Below are positions 35,370 through 44,142 of a stretch of 64,000 bases of DNA, piece after piece (within the stretch, counting starts at the first letter, position 1; the number at the start of each line of letters is the position of its first letter). Where the stretch lies: positions 219,087 to 283,086 of the forward strand of contig JAOACE010000009.1 in assembly GCA_026418015.1 (NCBI GenBank). Reading direction: 5' to 3'. The notes under the pieces are model-generated. The model was given only the letters and a program-made list of their open reading frames with translations, made no database searches and was not told the DNA's origin. This DNA is from Leptospiraceae bacterium. Lineage in GTDB: Bacteria; Spirochaetota; Leptospiria; Leptospirales; Leptonemataceae. The position numbers were made by a program, and so were the translations under genes.

Positions 35370-38021
35370 ATGCATTGTATAAAAAAAAAATTTATTTTGA
35401 TTCTGTTATTTTTGTTCGTAGCTGATTCTATTTATAGTGAACCAAAAATCGAAATCAACCCTGCAAGAAGCCTTCTACAAAACCAACAAAAAACTCTCCC
35501 CACCATTCCAACAGAAAGAAATTATAAAATTCTTATAGAAAACATCGATTCTTCTACGTTTGTTCAAGCAGAAAATCAATCTCAAGGGGTAATACGTTTT
35601 ATCGGAAGAATTAAAGTCAACCTAAAAAATGGGGTACTTTTTGCAGACGAAGTCATTATAGATACAAACCGAAAAGAATTGTTTGCTTATGGTAATATTG
35701 AATATTACGAAAAAAATGCCTACATTACCGTAGAAAAGGTGATTTATGATTATGAACATGGTTATGGTATTTTTTACAACGGAAATGGTTATAAAGACCC
35801 TGTCTATTTTACTGGCATAGATGTAAGAGGATTAGGCGAAAATCGTTTTGAATTAAGTGACGCCTATTTTACTTCCTGTTCTGCAAAAAAACCCCACTAT
35901 CATTTTTTTGCAAAAAAGGTCTTTTTGTTCGATAACAACGAAATCTTAGCAGTTGGTGCTTGGTATTATGTAGGTGGGATTCCTTTAATTCCTTTGCCTT
36001 TTTATTATTCAAACCCATGGGGCACGGGAATCATTACTCAATTTGGATATAGCAATATCATGGGCTATTATCTACAAAATACTTATCAGTTTAGTGTGCC
36101 AGAATTATATTTAAATTCTTTTTTGCCCATTGCTTATCGATTTAAGTTGGATTATTACCAAAAAACCGGACTATTCTTTGGAACAGAGATGTATCGATTT
36201 ACTCCACAAATCAGCTATGTATTCGATTTAGGATATGCAGAATTCAAAAGATACGAAATACTCTTGGATAATCGCGAAAAAGATTTATTAAGAGTGACCA
36301 ACAAAATTCTTCAAAACGATGGCACATACAAAGAAGAAAAATATAAATGGACTAAAATCTTTACTTTGTTTTCTTACAATAATTTTGATCAACAAAAAAA
36401 CCGAAACCAAAAACTTACTATAAAAATTTTAAATTATTCTCATCGGCTTTTTGAATACGAATTTGGGAGTAGGTTTATTCCCGACTCTACTATACCAGCA
36501 CTTTATAAAACCACAGAACCAAGTCGAGGAATCATTCAAAACCAAAACGAATATGTTTTATATTATAACGACAGAGTTGACGATTTAACGATTAACTTTC
36601 AGGCTTCGCGATTAAAAATCTGGAAAGAAAAAACCAAATTCGCGGACTCGAAATACATTCCCATTCAAGATATTGTTCCCAATTTAGATATAAGCAAAAA
36701 TATTTTTTTAGGTTATGGACTTTCTTTACCCTTCTATTGGAACAACCAAATTCATTATGATTCCAACAAAGTTTATTCTGAGGGAAAACCTTATAATACG
36801 ATTCAAACAGGACGATTCCAAACAGATTTAAAAACATTTATTTCTTTTTATCCATTTTTTAGTTTTTCTCCCAATGTTGGTTATGGTGCTCAAAAAGTCA
36901 CTCCTTACAACGAAAATATGACGAGCGATAACTACAACACTTTGGTGATTTATTCCAAAAAACAATCTTATGAATACTGGTTTAGTAAATATCAACTAAT
37001 TTTAGGTCCCAATGAATTCAACTTAGAATTAAACCATACCAGAAAAGATACTTTTCGCGAAGAGTTGCTCGACACAAGTTTGGTAAATATAAGTGGGTTT
37101 ACCAATAGACAAAAAATCAACGAAACACAAGTTAAATTCAACCTCTTTCCTGTATCTTTTTTTAACTTATCCGCAGAAAGTTTTTATGATCATAGAAAAT
37201 ACGAATACAAACGGCCTTATTTAGAGCGATGGAGTTATCCGATTGTGAGGACAGAATTCTACCTAAATTTTTTGAATTTATTCGAAGAATCAAGATATCA
37301 TATTTTAAGTAGAAAGCGAATTCATATAGCAGAAATCAAAATTACCAACGATTATGTTTATGATCATCTGAATACAAGAGATCATTCGAACCTATTAGGC
37401 ATTGTCTTTACTATGTCGAATTTTGATTTATGGTTCTTTAAACGACTTCGCTATTTAGAATTGGGTTATTATTGGTATCATGTTTACTATCAGCCTGAGT
37501 TAGATCATATGCGATATTTGGCAAAATTAGACTTACAAATAACGAAAAATATCTATTTCGAGATGGAAATTGAATCGCGACTAACACAACCAGAACGATA
37601 TGTTAAAAAAGATGATCAGTGCCAGATTGTAAGTGGTACGATTAAATGCATTCCTAAAGAATGGATACCTGAATACCAGAAAAGTACAACGTTTTTTCAG
37701 GATGTGGTGGATTCTACGGGAATCAATGGGATAGAAAAAAAACAGAATTCTGCTTTTAATGTGGGATACTTTCAAGGTACTTTGATTTTTGATCTGCATG
37801 ATTGGGAACTGCGATTAGGATATGAATTATTACAAAAGAGCATGTTTGGTGGGCTAAATACAGTCAATATCGTCAACTATTACGATAATAGAATCTTTTT
37901 TAGCTTTAACTTTGTTAAATTTGATGTGGGAGGACTTTCTCGAAAACCCAGTAGGTTTATTATCCATCGAGAGAAGGTGAATCCATACGAAATTGCGAAA
38001 ACCCAGTATTATGTTCGATAA
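35370..38021 (+). CDS. lptD: LPS-assembly protein LptD (OstA-like)
   Basis: The 883-residue protein has a signal peptide (FILILLFLFVADSIYS). An N-terminal OstA/LptA-like jellyroll (IRFIGRIKVNLKNGVLFADEVIID, LFAYGNIEYYE, about residues 70-200) precedes a long C-terminal beta-barrel with many aromatic strands. LptD in the outer membrane, with LptE, inserts LPS into the outer leaflet. The presence of this gene means the organism makes LPS or a similar glycolipid. The four conserved cysteines of enteric LptD are not obvious; Cys occurs only as FTSCSAK and near VKKDDQCQIVSGTIKC. Confidence 0.87.
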   Translation: MHCIKKKFILILLFLFVADSIYSEPKIEINPARSLLQNQQKTLPTIPTERNYKILIENIDSSTFVQAENQSQGVIRFIGRIKVNLKNGVLFADEVIIDTNRKELFAYGNIEYYEKNAYITVEKVIYDYEHGYGIFYNGNGYKDPVYFTGIDVRGLGENRFELSDAYFTSCSAKKPHYHFFAKKVFLFDNNEILAVGAWYYVGGIPLIPLPFYYSNPWGTGIITQFGYSNIMGYYLQNTYQFSVPELYLNSFLPIAYRFKLDYYQKTGLFFGTEMYRFTPQISYVFDLGYAEFKRYEILLDNREKDLLRVTNKILQNDGTYKEEKYKWTKIFTLFSYNNFDQQKNRNQKLTIKILNYSHRLFEYEFGSRFIPDSTIPALYKTTEPSRGIIQNQNEYVLYYNDRVDDLTINFQASRLKIWKEKTKFADSKYIPIQDIVPNLDISKNIFLGYGLSLPFYWNNQIHYDSNKVYSEGKPYNTIQTGRFQTDLKTFISFYPFFSFSPNVGYGAQKVTPYNENMTSDNYNTLVIYSKKQSYEYWFSKYQLILGPNEFNLELNHTRKDTFREELLDTSLVNISGFTNRQKINETQVKFNLFPVSFFNLSAESFYDHRKYEYKRPYLERWSYPIVRTEFYLNFLNLFEESRYHILSRKRIHIAEIKITNDYVYDHLNTRDHSNLLGIVFTMSNFDLWFFKRLRYLELGYYWYHVYYQPELDHMRYLAKLDLQITKNIYFEMEIESRLTQPERYVKKDDQCQIVSGTIKCIPKEWIPEYQKSTTFFQDVVDSTGINGIEKKQNSAFNVGYFQGTLIFDLHDWELRLGYELLQKSMFGGLNTVNIVNYYDNRIFFSFNFVKFDVGGLSRKPSRFIIHREKVNPYEIAKTQYYVR

Positions 38022-38090
38022 TAGGATTGAACCATAAAAAATAATCTATAAAATTTATTTTATTTTTTTTAATATTCTGTGGACAAAAAT

Positions 38091-38119
38091 TTGACACGTA
38101 TAAGAACAATAAATAATAT
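38091..38119 (+). promoter_or_regulatory. Consensus promoter for the DUF1156 pseudogene, apparently leaderless
   Basis: TTGACA (38091-38096), exactly 17 bases, TAATAT (38114-38119), and six bases later the ATG at 38126. No Shine-Dalgarno is possible in that distance. The promoter is intact although the gene is not. Confidence 0.65.
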
Positions 38120-38125
38120 ATTTTT

Positions 38126-39291
38126 ATGCAACAAGATTTTGACCGACACTATATAGAAGAATCTTTTCCTGTAAAAGATGTAAGTAAAGCTTCTGCCAGA
38201 GGAAAAAACATACTGCATGAGCATATTTCTACGCTATATATCTGCTGAGCAAAGCGTCCATTGGCATCTTCGCGTGCAACGAATTATTTAACACTCATTC
38301 CTGCTCCCAAAGATATTGAGGAATGAGCAAAACAACGCGATTTTATCGTAAGTTTTTCGAAGTGGGAAAATTCTCTTAATGAGTATTTGATTGAGAAAGT
38401 TCAAAAAGAAATTCGAAAAGCTTTTGGTGGTAAAGCTCCCAAAGTTTTGGATCCTTTTGGTGGAGGTGGTTCCATTCCTCTCGAAGCATTGCGATTGGGC
38501 TGTGAAGTTTATAGCAATAATTATAACCCTGTTGCTGTTTTGATCCAAAAGTGTATGTTGGAATATCTTCAAAAATTTGACAAAATTTCAAAAAATCTTT
38601 AGAAATGAAAGAAAAAGGGCTTTTATACGAGCATTCTTCGAAAAGCGAAAATGGTTTAATACAAGACGTAGAAAAATGGGGCAATTGGGTCTTAGAAGAA
38701 GCAAAAAAAAATCGAAGAGTTTTATTCTCTCGAAAAAGATGATTCTATTCCTGTTGGCTACCTTTGGGCAAGGACGATAAACTGCCAAAGTCTTTCTTGC
38801 GGTGCAGAAATTCCTTTGATGCGTCAGTATTGGATTGCAAAAAAATACAAAAAAAAGATATCGCTTTATCCTTATGGAAAAAATCAAAAAATTGACTTCG
38901 CAATTATCGAACAACGATCCAAATAATGGCATCTCGTTTATCCCGAAGGAGAGGTGAATGTTTCGGATCAGCTTGATCCCGAAGATGACACTGTTTCGCG
39001 TTTTGTGGTAAAGTCTCCAGTTTGTGGAACGGTCATTGATGATAAAACCACGAGAAAGTTATTTAGCGGCGGTAAATAGGTTAGCTGATAAAAATTCTTC
39101 ATTATGTAGGTTTGATTCCACAAACAGAAGTTTATAGGTTTTACTTATGGGAGATAGGCTCTACCAATGCTTTGGGATTATATAGAAATGAGTCCCATTA
39201 CACATCCTAGTAGTTGGATATCTATAAATAGAAGAAACATTAGAAAATCTTTCTCATCTTACCCAAATTCCACCAGTGGTGGTTGAAGAAT
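38126..39291 (+). pseudogene. DUF1156 adenine-specific DNA methylase, N-terminal part (multiply broken)
   Basis: Frames change several times but the DUF1156 pattern can be followed: an N-terminal HYIEESFPVKDVSKASA..KNILHEHIST, then KWENSLNEYLIEKVQKE, KVLDPFGGGGSIPLEALRLGC (motif I), AEIPLMRQYWIAKK, VVKSPVCGTVIDD, MLWDYIEM and a final fragment IEETLENLSHLTQIPPVVVEE whose stop overlaps the next ATG. Full-length members are large methylases often found in phage-defence islands with DUF499 and helicase genes; none of those is seen here. The motif IV region is missing, replaced by the following MNT/HepT genes. Confidence 0.85.
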
Positions 39292-39568
39292 GAAGACGAT
39301 TCAAGAGATCCAAAGAATCCTAAAAGAGCATAAAGAAGAAATAAGAGAAAAGTATGGAATAGTAATCGTTGGCGTTTTTGGGTCTTATGCAAGAGGAGAA
39401 CAAAAAGAATCAAGTGATGTAGATATAATTGTTGAATTAGAAAGCCCCATAGGGCTCAAATTCTATGAGCTTTGGGATTATCTTGAAAATCTTCTTGGAA
39501 TCAAAGTAGATGTTTTAACTCTTTTCGCGTTAAAACAAAAACCTAAACTCTGGGAAAATATCAAATAA
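39290..39568 (+). CDS. MNT-type nucleotidyltransferase antitoxin, inserted in the DUF1156 pseudogene
   Basis: The 92-residue protein has VFGSYARGEQKESSDVDIIVE, an intact GS-x10-D-x-D nucleotidyltransferase motif. It is the MntA-type antitoxin for the DUF86/HepT gene 45 bp downstream. Its start codon overlaps the last DUF1156 fragment (GAATGA), showing the exact left junction of the insertion. Confidence 0.88.
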   Translation: MKTIQEIQRILKEHKEEIREKYGIVIVGVFGSYARGEQKESSDVDIIVELESPIGLKFYELWDYLENLLGIKVDVLTLFALKQKPKLWENIK

Positions 39569-39613
39569 GATATAATAAATGTCTAAAAAAAAAGAAGTTG
39601 GAAGTTATTTGTT

Positions 39614-40354
39614 ATGGATATGTTGGGAAGTATCAAAAAAATCGAAAATTATATCGAAGGGCTAAACTATGAGCAATTTTTAAGGGACGAAAAAACAAAA
39701 GATGCAGTAGTAAGAAACCTTGAAATTATCGGCAAATTCGCCAATCAGATCCCCAAAGAAATCCATCAAAAGTTTAGGAACGTTTCCTTGGCTCAAATCA
39801 TAGCAATGAGAAACAGAATGATCTACGCTTATTTTGCAATCGATTATAGCATTATTTGGGAAATTGTAAAATTCGATCTACCATCAATTAAAAACGAATT
39901 AGAATTTTTATTACAAAAAGGAGTAGAAGAAAGTTTGAATAGTAAAAGATATGATTACAAAGATAAACAATTCTTCGAAGAAGAACTTAAAAAGTCTTTT
40001 CAAGAGATGTATCATGTATTAAAAATGAGCGACATTGCCGTCATTATTTATGCCCATAAATCCACCTCGGGATGGGAAACCTTGAACAACGCTCTTTTGG
40101 ATTTGGGATTGGTCATCACTGCTGATTGGCCCATCAACACAGAAATACAATCACGATTACGAGCAAATGAATCTGCCGCATTAGCTTCGTCGATTTATAT
40201 TGTTGCGCGAAAAATTCAACGCATTCCTACGAGCTTTTATAACGAAGTAAAAAGCGAATTAAAAACACACTTAAACAAAAGACTCGAACGCCTTTGGAAA
40301 GAAGACATTACTGGTGCCGACTATTTTATCGCTGCGATTGGTTCTGCCATCTAA
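39614..40354 (+). CDS. DUF86/HepT toxin fused in frame to a DUF1156 C-terminal fragment
   Basis: Residues 1 to about 105 are a DUF86 (HepT) HEPN domain: YIEGLNYEQFLRDEKTKDAV, NLEIIGKFANQIP, IIAMRNRMIYAYFAID and a final DLPSIKNELEFLL. The toxin motif of this family is R-N-x-x-x-H-x-Y; here R66-N-R-M-I-Y71-A-Y73 has Tyr where the catalytic His belongs. From about residue 107 the ORF continues as a DUF1156 C-terminus (DIAVIIYAHKSTSGWETL, SAALASSIYIVARK, GADYFIAAIGSAI). The product is a chimera, probably inactive as an RNase toxin. Confidence 0.8.
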   Translation: MDMLGSIKKIENYIEGLNYEQFLRDEKTKDAVVRNLEIIGKFANQIPKEIHQKFRNVSLAQIIAMRNRMIYAYFAIDYSIIWEIVKFDLPSIKNELEFLLQKGVEESLNSKRYDYKDKQFFEEELKKSFQEMYHVLKMSDIAVIIYAHKSTSGWETLNNALLDLGLVITADWPINTEIQSRLRANESAALASSIYIVARKIQRIPTSFYNEVKSELKTHLNKRLERLWKEDITGADYFIAAIGSAI

Positions 40355-40873
40355 GTCTTTGACAAATATGAAAAGATCATGGATTTTGATGGAAGCATCA
40401 TATGCAGATAAAATTTTAGAAGAAGTGCGCCAAATTGCAACGAATTATGCAATTCAGCAAATCCTAAAAGACATTTTTATAGAAAGAATTTGCCCCTAAC
40501 AAGGTTTTACATTCTTTGTAGGTGGAACTACGGCGAAGAAAGGTGCATTTTGACGAAGCACGAAAACTTTCATCAAGCTGCGGCATCGAGATCACCGAAG
40601 AAAATAGATAGAATTTGTAAGGTTGTTAGGACTAAGCGATAGAAAAATCGACGAGCTAAAAAACTCGAATAAGCTTATTGACATTTTGCACTATTCTGTT
40701 CTGATATGGAAAAAAGGCGACGAAACTTACCTCAAAAAATTCGAAGATACTGGCTACCAAAAAAACGAAATCTTTTACAAATTTACCCAAGCCATTTCTG
40801 AATGCTTAGATAATACAAAGTAACGAAGACATGCTCATCGCAGCATTCCTAAACGCCAAAGAACGCCCATAAA
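39932..40873 (+). pseudogene. DUF1156 methylase, C-terminal part
   Basis: The fragment begins in the HepT ORF (LNSKRYDYKDKQFFEEEL) and passes a stop at 40352-40354. It continues as VFDKYEKIMDFDG, ADKILEEVRQIATNYAIQQIL, and after frameshifts NSNKLIDILHYSVLIWKKGDE and GYQKNEIFYKFTQAISECL. The last recognisable residues are MLIAAFLNAKERP. These are the successive blocks of a DUF1156 C-terminus in correct order, so this is the other half of the gene that starts at 38126. Confidence 0.8.
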
Positions 40874-41230
40874 TCATGGATATCGACACCCGCGATCTTT
40901 TCGAAAAATGAGAGTGTGAGAACGCAACATTCGATGCGAGAAAAAAACAAAAGGATAGAATAAAAGCGATGGATAGGAAAAACGAAACAAGGAGGATAGA
41001 ACGCGACAACTGGCGAGAAGATAAAGCGAAATGAGGGATAAAAGCAGAAGCGAAGAAAAGCGTGATCTTAGGATTCAACGCGAAAAACATTACAAAATCA
41101 AAGCAAAACGATAGAATAGGTAAAAAACAACGCGAAGTAAAAATGAAACGAGGGAATAAAAACGTCGAGGAAAAGAGATGAAATCGGGGGATACAACGCG
41201 ACTGATGGTGAGAAAACAAAAGATTTTTTG
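40874..41230. other. Purine-rich, non-coding-looking stretch
   Basis: The + strand here is strongly purine-biased, with irregularly repeated words such as AACGCGA, GCGAA, GGATAGAA and GAGGGATAAA. No frame is open for long with plausible protein composition. The 137-residue minus-strand ORF is Phe/Ser/Leu-rich as a shadow of purine-rich sequence would be. The origin is unknown. Confidence 0.5.
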
Positions 41231-41313
41231 AGTAATATTTTTGCTATGGAGGTGGGGAGAAATGATGGGAAATAATACATTATTATAAAATAATTTATAA
41301 AATAATTATATTA

Positions 41314-41823
41314 TCAACAGAATTGATCCAAAAAACTACAAATAATTTCTCTTGATTCATAAGTTCCTTGCTTTTCGTAAGAATAATTATTTATCCAATT
41401 TTCAGACAAAGAAGGATCAAAAACATTTCTTGCTAACTGCGGTAATGCCACCAATGGAATTATGTCGTATCCCTGAGATTGCATCTCCCATTCTATCATA
41501 ATTCTTATCATTGCACTAATTGAATACCCTACAAAATGCCTGGTTTCGAACAACTTGCTCCATAAAACGGGATTCATCTTGATGGTTCTTCTCTTGTATT
41601 GTTTGGTTCTGGGCTGATAGGTTGCAGTTTCTGTTAGTTTTATGGAAGTAATTCGTATTTCATAAAGATGATGCAGATATTTATTCAATAAATAAAAAAT
41701 GGCATGATAAGAACTGCCATCAAAACGGGTGTTGGCAATTTCTTTTAAGAATTCATAATGCTGTGGTTCTAAATTCAAACAAACAAAAGAAAATTTTTTT
41801 GTTGTGTATTGATCGACTCTCAT
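41314..41823 (-). CDS. DUF1564-like/ribbon-helix-helix-like family protein, paralogue 2
   Basis: The 169-residue protein is closely similar to paralogue 1: CLNLEPQHYEFL, IFYLLNKYLHHLYEIRIT, TATYQPRT, KMNPVLWSKLFETRHFVGYSISAMIRI and the ending SREIICSFLDQFC against PREIFCIFLDEFH. Conservation is highest in the central basic linker and the MNPVLW helix pair. TATAAA lies five bases before the ATG with no Shine-Dalgarno. The 366-bp gap to the next gene holds only A+T-rich sequence and a motif shared with 43258. The function is unknown. Confidence 0.7.
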   Translation of the reverse strand: MRVDQYTTKKFSFVCLNLEPQHYEFLKEIANTRFDGSSYHAIFYLLNKYLHHLYEIRITSIKLTETATYQPRTKQYKRRTIKMNPVLWSKLFETRHFVGYSISAMIRIMIEWEMQSQGYDIIPLVALPQLARNVFDPSLSENWINNYSYEKQGTYESREIICSFLDQFC

Positions 41824-42053
41824 ATAAATTTATAACTTGATTTTGGCAAAAACTATCATAGAAAAAATTAATTTTGATAAAATATTTTTTGACATATAAA
41901 TCAAACTATTCTACCACAACATAAAAAATTAATTCATTCGATGCATGAATCATAGATTACTTTTAACACGAAAAAGATGAATTCTTTTATAAATAAAAAA
42001 AATTATTTTACTTATGTTTTTTATTCTAACAATTCATGCTTTAAAACAATCAT

Positions 42054-42079
42054 TCGAAATCAAAACAAGATGATTCAAT
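42054..42079 (+). repeat. Short dispersed repeat, copy 1
   Basis: GAAATCAAAACAAGATGAT-TCAATG closely matches GAAATCAAAACAAAATGATGGATTCAATG at 43258. Both copies flank the intact MNT/HEPN pair. Nothing further can be said of the 41824-42246 gap. Confidence 0.35.
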
Positions 42080-42246
42080 GATCATCAACTTCGTAAAAAT
42101 AAAACAAACTTTGTGGATTTAATAAAAATAGCAGTGCGAAAATGAACTTTTGACGATTTTTTTTCTTGAAAAATTCAACTAAATAAATTTTGAATTTTCT
42201 ATATTTCGAAATCAGATTTCTTTATGTCATGGTTGGGAAAATAAAG

Positions 42247-42747
42247 ATGGATAAAGAAGCTGCAAAAAAAGTGTTAGAAATGATGCTTAATGTAGAAAAT
42301 GTAGATAATGGCTATGAATTTTGTGTAAGAAAACTTTTTTTAAAATTTATCAAAGAGTTCCCGGAATATTCTTATCTTGCAAGGAAGATGTTTCGAGAAA
42401 CCTTTCATCAAGAATTAGTAATGAAAAATCACGTACAAGAAATCATTAAAGAAATAATTTATGATGTAATCAAATCTTATGGATTAGAAGTTGAAAAAAT
42501 CCTACTCTTTGGTTCAAGAGCAACAGGATTAGAAAGAGAGGATAGCGATTGGGATATACTTCTTGTAGTAAAACAAAAGATCAATAAGAAAACAAAAAAT
42601 GAATTATTTAAAGAAATTACAGAAAAGCTTTCACATTATCTTATTCCATGTGATATTATCATCAAATCAACTGATGAGATAGAGTTTTACAAAGATTTTT
42701 ATGGAACTGCCACTTATGAAGCATTAAAAAATGGGTTGAATTTATGA
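42247..42747 (+). CDS. MNT-type nucleotidyltransferase antitoxin with N-terminal helical extension
   Basis: I prefer the ATG at 42247; the track start at 42190 is a TTG with no ribosome-binding site. The C-terminal part has LLFGSRATGLEREDSDWDILLVV (intact GS-x10-D-x-D) and the PCDIIIKSTDEIEF block also found in the 7770 gene. About 65 extra N-terminal residues are helical and not part of a minimal MNT. It overlaps the HEPN gene by ATGA. Confidence 0.82.
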   Translation: MDKEAAKKVLEMMLNVENVDNGYEFCVRKLFLKFIKEFPEYSYLARKMFRETFHQELVMKNHVQEIIKEIIYDVIKSYGLEVEKILLFGSRATGLEREDSDWDILLVVKQKINKKTKNELFKEITEKLSHYLIPCDIIIKSTDEIEFYKDFYGTATYEALKNGLNL

Positions 42748-43184
42748 ACGATAAAGTTCAGCATTGGTTCATCAAATCTTTCGAAGACTATATGACGATA
42801 AAAATACTCATTGATTCACCCTTGATGGAATATACTACAAGTATTATTTGTTTCCACTGCCAACAGATGGTAGAAAAGCTCCTCAAAGGATTTTTAACTT
42901 TCCATAATATGCAATTTTCCAAAACACATTTACTCGAAAATCTTAAGCAAAAATGTATTGAAATAGATGAAGAATTTCAGAAATTAGATTTTAAAAATCT
43001 TTCTATGTATGCAGTAGAAATAAGATATCCAGATGAATTAAACTTACCCTCTATTGTAGAAACCAATCAATACGTAAAAATCGCATTTCAAACCAAAGAT
43101 TTTATTTTGAGTAAATTAAACATTACCGAAGAAAAAATTTTACAATGGATAAAAGAAACAAAACAAAAAGAAGAAATTGAATAA
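42744..43184 (+). CDS. HEPN-domain toxin (COG2250-type)
   Basis: The 146-residue protein has CFHCQQMVEKLLKGFL, FSKTHLLENL and YAVEIRYPDELNLPSI, and continues through the C-terminal helix (AFQTKDFILSKL) that the 7371 HEPN loses by frameshift. It is the RNase-toxin partner of the overlapping MNT gene. Of the three HEPN genes in the window, it is the only one that looks fully intact. Confidence 0.85.
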   Translation: MNDKVQHWFIKSFEDYMTIKILIDSPLMEYTTSIICFHCQQMVEKLLKGFLTFHNMQFSKTHLLENLKQKCIEIDEEFQKLDFKNLSMYAVEIRYPDELNLPSIVETNQYVKIAFQTKDFILSKLNITEEKILQWIKETKQKEEIE

Positions 43185-43257
43185 AAAAACTTATACAAAT
43201 GAATCAATTAGAAAAATGACCAATATCTTTCCAAATGATGATTTTATTCATCAGTGT

Positions 43258-43286
43258 GAAATCAAAACAAAATGATGGATTCAATG
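43258..43286 (+). repeat. Short dispersed repeat, copy 2
   Basis: GAAATCAAAACAAAATGATG and the following GATTCAATG match 42054-42079 with a 3-base difference in length. It lies upstream of the third DUF1564-like gene. Confidence 0.35.
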
Positions 43287-43384
43287 CAAGTAGTAATATA
43301 AAACAAAAACAAAACGATAAGTAAAACATAAATAAAAAGATCATCTTCAATACATTTTTTTTAATGTTTCTTCAATTTTTTTTA

Positions 43385-43413
43385 TTAACAATTTCCAAAA
43401 AAGTATATATAAT
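43385..43413 (+). promoter_or_regulatory. Near-consensus promoter, apparently leaderless
   Basis: TTAACA (43385-43390), a 17-base spacer, TATAAT (43408-43413), then four bases to the ATG at 43418. This also supports 43418 over the track start at 43364. Confidence 0.6.
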
Positions 43414-43417
43414 ATAT

Positions 43418-43927
43418 ATGAGGACACAAAACTTTTTTACACATGAAGAATGCGAAACATCGATTAATATTACACCCTTTCATTATGCATATTTGATTTA
43501 TCTTACAGAAACACGCTTTAACGGAAATTTATCTTTAACAATTGATTATTTATTAAAACGTCACTTAGCTTATCTTTATAAAATTAGTCTTGCTCCCAGG
43601 AAAAGAACGTTAACAGCAACATATCAACCAAAAACCAAAAACTATCTCATACGAAAAATTCGCATCCAACCAACCTACTGGGGGAAATTGCATGAGCTCA
43701 GATTTTTGTTAGGTTATTCAATCAGTTTTATCATCCGCATCATGCTTGACTGGGAGATGCAACAAGAACAAATCCCCGTTGAACCAATATTTATAAGACC
43801 AACATTAAATACTGAGTATGAACAGTTCCATACCTTTATACAGCTTGGGAATAATTATTCATGCTATAACAAACTGAGTCATGCCAATCTACAAGTATAT
43901 AATGAGTTTTCGTGCCCTGCAGCGTAA
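43418..43927 (+). CDS. DUF1564-like/ribbon-helix-helix-like family protein, paralogue 3
   Basis: The protein has 169 residues from the ATG at 43418. It is the most divergent of the three: NITPFHYAYLIYL, LTIDYLLKRHLAYLYKI, TATYQPKT, RIQPTYWGKLHELRFLLGYSISFIIRIMLDWEMQQ. The C-terminal third is unrelated to the other two copies. The conserved basic linker plus the GYSIS-x-x-IRI helix suggests a common DNA- or protein-binding function, which is inference. It lies at the right border of the second island. Confidence 0.7.
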   Translation: MRTQNFFTHEECETSINITPFHYAYLIYLTETRFNGNLSLTIDYLLKRHLAYLYKISLAPRKRTLTATYQPKTKNYLIRKIRIQPTYWGKLHELRFLLGYSISFIIRIMLDWEMQQEQIPVEPIFIRPTLNTEYEQFHTFIQLGNNYSCYNKLSHANLQVYNEFSCPAA

Positions 43928-44142
43928 ATCCATGTGAATTTTACTTAATCCTTTGTTTTATTTTATAATTTTTATTTATTATCACCCCAATCGCTTGAAT
44001 CTACCTTTGCTAGAATTTTTTTTAAAATCATAAACTCCATCTGTTGACATTCATCTATTAACCTTTTCAAGTTCTATCAAACAATTAAAAATTGATTTTA
44101 CCAGAAATAAAGAATTTTAAATTGGTTTTAAAATCACTTTAC

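Noticed and set aside
38376-38932. Minus-strand ORFs across the DUF1156 remnant
   Set aside because: They are shadows of the plus-strand methylase fragments, which carry recognisable motifs.
40806-41219. 137-residue minus-strand ORF
   Set aside because: It is the complement of the purine-rich block; its Phe/Ser/Leu-rich composition and lack of a ribosome-binding site mark it as a shadow.
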